Assembly (NCBI GenBank): GCA_030064755.1
Contig: JASJEH010000041.1
Span: forward strand, 1 to 34,011
DNA: 34,011 nucleotides
Direction: 5' to 3'
From: Methyloceanibacter sp.
GTDB lineage: Bacteria > Pseudomonadota > Alphaproteobacteria > Rhizobiales > Methyloligellaceae
Under the pieces are notes generated by a model. It saw nothing but the letters and a program-made list of their open reading frames with translations. It was not told the origin of the DNA and made no database searches. A program made the position numbers and the translations under genes. Shown here one piece after another: positions 27,278-34,011 of this stretch (within the stretch, counting starts at the first letter, position 1; each line of letters starts with the position of its first letter).

Positions 27278-28647
27278 TGCGGAAGTCCGAATATGCCCTC
27301 TGGGCGCTCTTGGTGGTTGCGGTTATTGCCGCTAGCTCGACTGTGGTGAGCCTAGCGCGGAGCCCTTCGGCCGAGGCCGCGAATTCGGAGATTTATGATC
27401 AGCTCAATCTGTTTGGCGAGGTTCTGGAGCGGGTCCGCCAGGGCTACGTGGAAGAACCAGAGAACAAGGAGCTCATAAAGTCCGCTATCGACGGAATGCT
27501 TGCAGCTCTTGACCCGCACTCCGCGTATCTGACGCCTGACGGCCACGAGGATATGCGGGTCCAGACCAAGGGCAAATTCGGCGGTCTCGGGATCGAGGTC
27601 ACGATGGAAAAGGGCCTCGTGAAAGTTGTCGCGCCGATCGCGGATACGCCCGCCGACAAGGCCAAAATCCGGAGCGGCGATCTAATCACCCGTATCGATG
27701 ACGACGAAGTTCTGGGCATGACGCTTCAGAAGGCCGTCGAGAAGATGCGCGGCGAGGTCGGATCTCCCATCACCCTCATGATTATTCGCGAGGGTGAGGA
27801 CGAACCGATGAAGTTCACCTTCAACCGCGGGCTGATTGAGATAAACCCGGTGAAGTACAACGCCGAAGGCGACGATGTCGGCTACATTCGGATCACAACC
27901 TTCAACGAGCAGACGACTGAGAAGCTCGTCAAAGCCGTCAACGAACTGAAGACGGAATTGGGATCAAACCTGAAGGGCTACATTATCGACCTTCGCAACA
28001 ACCCCGGCGGTCTGCTTGATCAGGCGATTGCCGTGTCCGATGCCTTCCTCGATGAAGGTGCGATCGTCTCAACCCGCGGCCGCAACAAAGAAGACGTCCA
28101 GAAGGAGTTCGCGCGAAAGGGCGACATTACCGACGGCAAGGACCTTGTTGTGCTTATCAATGGCGGTTCCGCGTCGGCTTCGGAGATCGTTGCCGGTGCG
28201 CTTAAGGATCTCAAGCGTGCGACCGTTATCGGTACGCAGTCCTTTGGCAAGGGTTCGGTGCAGACAATTATCCCGCTCGGATCGACAAAGGGTGCTCTGC
28301 GTCTTACCACCGCGCGCTACTACACGCCGGAAGGGGTCTCCATTCAGGCCACCGGTATTACGCCCGACAAGGTGGTCGAGGAGGAGCTTCCCGAAGACGT
28401 GAAGAAGAGAGAGGAGCTGATTGGTACGCGTGGCGAGGCCAATCTGCGTGGGCACCTCAAGAACGAAGGCAACGAGGATGGCAAGAAGGAGAAATCCGGC
28501 AGTTCGTCCTGGATACCCGAAGACAAGACGAAAGACACCCAGCTCAATTATGCGCTTGAGCTGCTGCGTGGCACCAAGTCGGTCGATACGGAACTAAAGC
28601 AAAAGGCTGAGGCTGAGGCCGCAAACAAACCAGAGGCGGCAAACTAG
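27274..28647 (+). CDS. ctpA: Carboxy-terminal processing protease (S41)
   Basis: 457 residues, envelope serine protease. A membrane or signal segment (about 8-28) is followed by a helical region, a PDZ domain (about 100-185, KFGGLGIEV) and the S41 catalytic domain. The Ser-Lys dyad is Ser301 (GGSASASE) and Lys326 (SFGKGSVQ), 25 residues apart as in E. coli Prc/Tsp. The C-terminus is a charged Lys/Glu tail. In this group such proteases shape cell envelope proteins; the partner substrate is not known here. Start ATG 27274 overlaps envC; ATG 27277 is equally possible. A gap of about 145 bases precedes the next gene. Confidence 0.95.
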   Translation: MMRKSEYALWALLVVAVIAASSTVVSLARSPSAEAANSEIYDQLNLFGEVLERVRQGYVEEPENKELIKSAIDGMLAALDPHSAYLTPDGHEDMRVQTKGKFGGLGIEVTMEKGLVKVVAPIADTPADKAKIRSGDLITRIDDDEVLGMTLQKAVEKMRGEVGSPITLMIIREGEDEPMKFTFNRGLIEINPVKYNAEGDDVGYIRITTFNEQTTEKLVKAVNELKTELGSNLKGYIIDLRNNPGGLLDQAIAVSDAFLDEGAIVSTRGRNKEDVQKEFARKGDITDGKDLVVLINGGSASASEIVAGALKDLKRATVIGTQSFGKGSVQTIIPLGSTKGALRLTTARYYTPEGVSIQATGITPDKVVEEELPEDVKKREELIGTRGEANLRGHLKNEGNEDGKKEKSGSSSWIPEDKTKDTQLNYALELLRGTKSVDTELKQKAEAEAANKPEAAN

Positions 28648-28793
28648 ACGACAGGTCCGCAAGAGCGTAATCCGTGGGGGAAACGTTCGGCGGACTTGGC
28701 CGGCTAATGTCTGGTGTACTAGCCTTGATGACCTAAGCTTGGCACAAGGGCGGTGACCAGACAGTCGGGTCTGGAAGTGGGGAGGACGACAAC

Positions 28794-28811
28794 ATGAAGG
28801 CCACAGGATGA
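28794..28811 (+). other. Five-codon upstream frame overlapping the YibQ-like start
   Basis: ATG AAG GCC ACA GGA TGA, preceded by GGGAGGAC (28780-28787), ends in ATGA at the true gene start. The 9 bases ATGAAGGCC occur again at 28808, so this looks like a duplicated start site. It could couple translation through termination-reinitiation. Confidence 0.4.
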
Positions 28812-30061
28812 AGGCCCTAGCTGTCGCGTCGGGGATAGTATTCTGGACCTTGGTGATTGGCGTCACCACGCTGATCTTTCTGTCCGGGCCTGAGCCGGCG
28901 GAGGTCGTGCAGATCGACGCGGCGCCTGCCGCACCGCCTGCCGCCGCGGCTCCCGGCGGCATTGTGCCGCCGCCCGGTTTTTCGGTGACGGCGCCGCGCC
29001 TACCCGCAGCGCCACGGCCACCCGGGCCGCCCATGGCTCCGCCCGGACAAGGCGCAAATACCATGCCCATGGCTCCCGCAGCTCCGCCAGTGACGGTGCC
29101 GCCGGCACCGGCTTTTCCTGGACAGAGCGGCGCGCTTGAGGACGAGGAGTCCAGCGTCGCCGACGCGCCCACGAGCGACATGGCAACGAGCGAGGCGCGC
29201 GCTAGCGCGGCCTCTCTTGCGAGCTTGGTTCCGGGTATCGATCAGTCGACCGACGATCCGCTTGCCGAAGCACCGGTCGCGGCGGTTGTGGAAGAGTCTC
29301 CCTATGGACCCCTACCGAAGGTCGCTGCTGATGGAAGCCGTCCTGCGGAAGTCTATGCCCGGCCCTCGGACTATGGTGCTGTACAAGGCGGACCGCCAAG
29401 GGTGGCAGTCCTCTTGAACGGACTCGGCGTACCGGGAGCCTCGGATGGCGACATCATCAAAGGGCTGCCGCCTCCGGTGAGCATCGCTTTCGGCGCCTAC
29501 GGGCGCGGTCTCCAGGAGCGAGTGACAGAGGCTCGCACGGCTGGGCACGAGGTCTTTCTCGCGATCCCCCTGGAGCCCAACAACTACCCAACAAAAGACC
29601 CCGGCCCACACGCTCTGCTCACCACACTCCCCCCTAAAGACAACATCAAGCGCCTCCAATGGGCCATGTCGCGCTATTCTGGCTATATTGGCGTGACCAA
29701 CTACATGGGCGCCAAATTCCAAGCCGATCTCGGCTCTATTGCCCCCGTCTTCGAAGAGCTCAAGCGCCGCGGTCTTCTCTACCTCTCAGATGGCAGTACA
29801 GATGCTGCGGTGACCGACAGGGTGGCAACCGCGCTGCAGCTAGACTACGACGTTGCGGATGTTCAGCTCGATGATGGGCGCATGGATCGCCAACTCGCCA
29901 AGCTCGAAGCGGCAGCGAAGGAGAACGGGGCTGCCATTGGCGTGGCCAAGGCGGCGCCTGGTACCGTCAAGCGGATTGCCGATTGGGCTGGCTCGTTAGA
30001 GGGCAAAGGTCTTGTGCTCGTGCCGGTGAGTGCTGCTGTACGGAACCGCCAGCAAAGCTGA
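28808..30061 (+). CDS. Divergent polysaccharide deacetylase (YibQ-like) family protein
   Basis: 417 residues. An N-terminal membrane anchor (about 6-26) is followed by a Pro/Ala-rich stretch (about 35-135) and the YibQ/DUF610-type domain (about 195-410: RVAVLLNGLGV, HEVFLAIPLEPNNYPTKDPGPHALL, YMGAKFQADL). The strand that in E. coli YibQ carries Asp residues reads LLNGLG here, so metal-dependent deacetylase activity is uncertain. The gene follows ctpA, as in many relatives. A 5-codon minimal frame (28794-28811) with its own GGGAGGA ends on the ATGA that contains this start. Confidence 0.9.
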   Translation: MKALAVASGIVFWTLVIGVTTLIFLSGPEPAEVVQIDAAPAAPPAAAAPGGIVPPPGFSVTAPRLPAAPRPPGPPMAPPGQGANTMPMAPAAPPVTVPPAPAFPGQSGALEDEESSVADAPTSDMATSEARASAASLASLVPGIDQSTDDPLAEAPVAAVVEESPYGPLPKVAADGSRPAEVYARPSDYGAVQGGPPRVAVLLNGLGVPGASDGDIIKGLPPPVSIAFGAYGRGLQERVTEARTAGHEVFLAIPLEPNNYPTKDPGPHALLTTLPPKDNIKRLQWAMSRYSGYIGVTNYMGAKFQADLGSIAPVFEELKRRGLLYLSDGSTDAAVTDRVATALQLDYDVADVQLDDGRMDRQLAKLEAAAKENGAAIGVAKAAPGTVKRIADWAGSLEGKGLVLVPVSAAVRNRQQS

Positions 30062-30129
30062 CGACGGTTCTCCGTGTTACGTCCTCGCACCGCCCAATCT
30101 TTGGCGCTGACGCAACCTCGCAATCTCCA

Positions 30130-30651
30130 ATGGATCCAGCTAAAGCCATGACCAAGTCCAGTAAGCTGCCTTTCCGCCCGTGTGCGGGCGTGATGCTGCT
30201 GAACGCCGAAGGAAAGGTGTTTGTTGGGCGGCGATCGGAGCGCAAGGGCACATCGGAGGGCAAAGGGCAGTGGTGGCAGATGCCCCAAGGCGGGATCGAC
30301 AAGGGGGAGGAACCTGAGGATGCCGCGCGCCGGGAGCTGTGGGAAGAAACCGGTGTCCGCAGGGCCACGTTCCTGGCGCAAACCGAGGATTGGTTGACCT
30401 ACGACCTGCCGGATGAACTCGTTGGTGTGGCTTGGAAGGGGAAGTATCGCGGTCAGAAGCAAATGTGGTACGCCGCCCGCTTTGAGGGCTCCGAGAGCGA
30501 GATCGATCTCAAGCCACGCCCCAAACACAAGGCGGAATTCGATGCTTGGCAATGGGTCCCGATGGCGGCGTTGCCGACTCTCGTGGTGCCCTTCAAACGC
30601 GCCGTCTACGCGTCAGTCGTCGAAGCGTTTTCCCATCTTGCTGTGAAATAG
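30130..30651 (+). CDS. rppH: RNA pyrophosphohydrolase (Nudix)
   Basis: 173 residues. It removes pyrophosphate from the 5' end of mRNA to start decay, or hydrolyses dinucleoside polyphosphates. The Nudix box starts at Gly54 (GGIDKGEEPEDAARRELW followed by EETGV) and fits G-x5-E-x7-REUxEExGU exactly. The PFRPCAGVMLLNAEGKVFVGRR opening and EFDAWQWVPMAALP are typical of RppH/IalA. The frame is open from 29983 inside the previous gene; ATG 30130 or 30148 suits the family length. No clear ribosome site. It converges with the atp operon. Confidence 0.93.
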   Translation: MDPAKAMTKSSKLPFRPCAGVMLLNAEGKVFVGRRSERKGTSEGKGQWWQMPQGGIDKGEEPEDAARRELWEETGVRRATFLAQTEDWLTYDLPDELVGVAWKGKYRGQKQMWYAARFEGSESEIDLKPRPKHKAEFDAWQWVPMAALPTLVVPFKRAVYASVVEAFSHLAVK

Positions 30652-30705
30652 AAGGCGCCGCCAGGACGGAGCCAAAAGGTGACCAACAACAAGGCACCCA
30701 ACAAA

Positions 30706-30728
30706 AAGGGAGGCGCTAGGCCTCCCTT
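30706..30728 (-). terminator. Rho-independent terminator of the atp operon
   Basis: On - the stem AAGGGAGGC/GCCTCCCTT (9 bp, 5-base loop) runs into TTTTTG, a standard intrinsic terminator 24 bases after the atpC stop. On + the same hairpin lacks a T-run but may also help end rppH mRNA. Confidence 0.85.
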
Positions 30729-30751
30729 GGAACTCGGTGTCTCATCTTGCC

Positions 30752-31152
30752 TTAGGCATGAAGCGCCGACTGTACCTGCCGGAGATGTTCCAGCGTCATC
30801 TGAGCCCGGTCCTTGGCCTCGCCGGCGAGATCAGCGACGTCTTCCTCGGCGTTAGAGATCTCTTGCGAGAGCTGTTCGGGATCCAACTCATCGAGATCGA
30901 CCGCCCGTTCCGCCAAGACGGTGAGGCCTGCAGGGATCACTTCGGCGAACCCGCCCCGCGCAAAGAAGCGCTGGCGTTTGCCGTCTGCAAAATCGATCTC
31001 AAGCAATCCAGGCCGCAGCGTCGCAATGAGCGGTGCGTGCTTGGCCATGATCGTCAAGTCACCCTCGGCCCCCGGAACCAGCACCTGCTCGACCTCGCCT
31101 GAGAACAGCAACTTCTCCGGCGACACCAGCTCAAATTTGAACGCATCGGGCA

Positions 31153-31153
<1 letters not shown>
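30752..31153 (-). CDS. atpC: ATP synthase epsilon subunit
   Basis: 133 residues. Part of the F1 central stalk that couples rotation and can inhibit ATP hydrolysis. The N-terminal beta-sandwich (FKFELVSPEKLLFSGEVEQV, PGAEGDLTIMAKHAPLIATL) is followed by a two-helix domain (about 88-133). Its ATG shares one base with the atpD stop (TAATG), so translation is coupled. It is the last gene of the operon before the terminator. Confidence 0.96.
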
Positions 31154-33547
<2,394 letters not shown>

Positions 33548-33555
33548 GGATCAGC

Positions 33556-34011
33556 TCACGCAAAGGCTTTGGAGAACTTGTCGGCCGCGGCCTTGAGCTT
33601 GTCGCCGGACTCATCGGAGATCTTCTTCTCGTCGCGGATCGTGTCGAGAAGGTCCTGATGCTCGGTGTGCATATACCGCAGCCACTCTTCCTCGAAGCGG
33701 CTGATCTGGTCGACCGACAGGTCGTCCAGGTAGCCATTCACGCCCATATAGATGGACACGACCTGTTCCTCGACCGTCAACGGCGAGAACTGTGGTTGTT
33801 TCAGAAGCTCAGTCAGACGCGCGCCGCGGTTCAGCAGCTTCTGCGTCGTGGCGTCGAGGTCCGAACCGAACTGAGCGAAGGCCGCCATCTCGCGATACTG
33901 GGCCAGCTCACCCTTAATCTTGCCTGCGACCTGCTTCATGGCCTTGATCTGCGCCGAAGAGCCCACGCGGGACACCGACAGACCCACGTTCACGGCCGGA
34001 CGGATGCCCTG
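33556..34011 (-). CDS. atpA: ATP synthase alpha subunit, C-terminal part (cut by window end)
   Basis: Only the last 151 codons are in the window; the gene runs on past base 34011. The visible part reads [17 protein letters not shown], then [17 protein letters not shown] and the helical C-terminal domain ([20 protein letters not shown]). In alpha subunits this arginine-containing segment (SVSRVG) contributes Arg to the catalytic site on beta. It belongs to the usual alphaproteobacterial atpH-A-G-D-C operon. Confidence 0.97.
   Translation of the reverse strand, partial: QGIRPAVNVGLSVSRVGSSAQIKAMKQVAGKIKGELAQYREMAAFAQFGSDLDATTQKLLNRGARLTELLKQPQFSPLTVEEQVVSIYMGVNGYLDDLSVDQISRFEEEWLRYMHTEHQDLLDTIRDEKKISDESGDKLKAAADKFSKAFA

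Noticed and set aside
29983-30129. Longer N-terminus of rppH
   Set aside because: It overlaps the end of the YibQ-like gene and is cysteine-rich, unlike the family; the Nudix protein starts near 30130-30148.

Overview
This window looks like chromosomal DNA of an alphaproteobacterium, most likely in the order Hyphomicrobiales (the rhizobial/hyphomicrobial group). The evidence is the high GC content, the gene order rplU-rpmA-GNAT-obgE-proB-proA-nadD-rsfS-rlmH-envC-ctpA-yibQ-like-rppH, and the run of atpA-G-D-C that converges on rppH. The family assignment inside the order is inference. No insertion sequence, prophage, CRISPR array or toxin-antitoxin pair was recognised.

Left part (1-8353): a NodB-type polysaccharide deacetylase, a protein of unknown role with a weak DUF6745-like tail, and a small secreted four-cysteine protein, all on +. 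These meet gpmA (phosphoglycerate mutase, -). Then come a large AsmA-like envelope protein coupled to a single-domain cyclic-nucleotide-binding-fold protein (+), a metallophosphoesterase (-) that overlaps it tail to tail, a tiny membrane protein (+) and a membrane-anchored SH3b protein (-).

Middle (8354-18533): all on -. It holds a long acetoacetyl/propionyl-type CoA-transferase, an uncharacterised helical protein paired with an AHL-lactonase-like metallo-beta-lactamase-fold hydrolase, an Uup-type ABC-F ATPase, a beta-propeller protein overlapping a multi-pass membrane protein, a secreted SMP-30/gluconolactonase-like propeller and a zinc-type oxidoreductase. The intergenic gaps here carry several clean palindromes that look like operators.

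Right part (18643-34011): tRNA-Ser(CGA) on -, then a divergent near-consensus promoter drives rplU-rpmA, closed by a hairpin terminator. The housekeeping run follows on +: obgE/proB overlap by ATGA, proA and nadD are adjacent, then rsfS, rlmH, envC/ctpA (ATGA overlap), a YibQ-like deacetylase-fold protein and rppH. The run covers ribosome assembly and silencing, proline and NAD synthesis, and septal peptidoglycan and envelope processing. The F1 ATP synthase genes atpA (cut by the window edge), atpG, atpD and atpC lie on - and end at a strong terminator.

Most of the window is ordinary housekeeping sequence. I found no convincing undescribed system. The points most worth checking are the 104-residue histone-like tail on ribosomal protein L21, a CtrA/CcrM-like box in front of envC, the palindromes around the SMP-30 and CoA-transferase genes, and the lactonase/unknown-protein pair.
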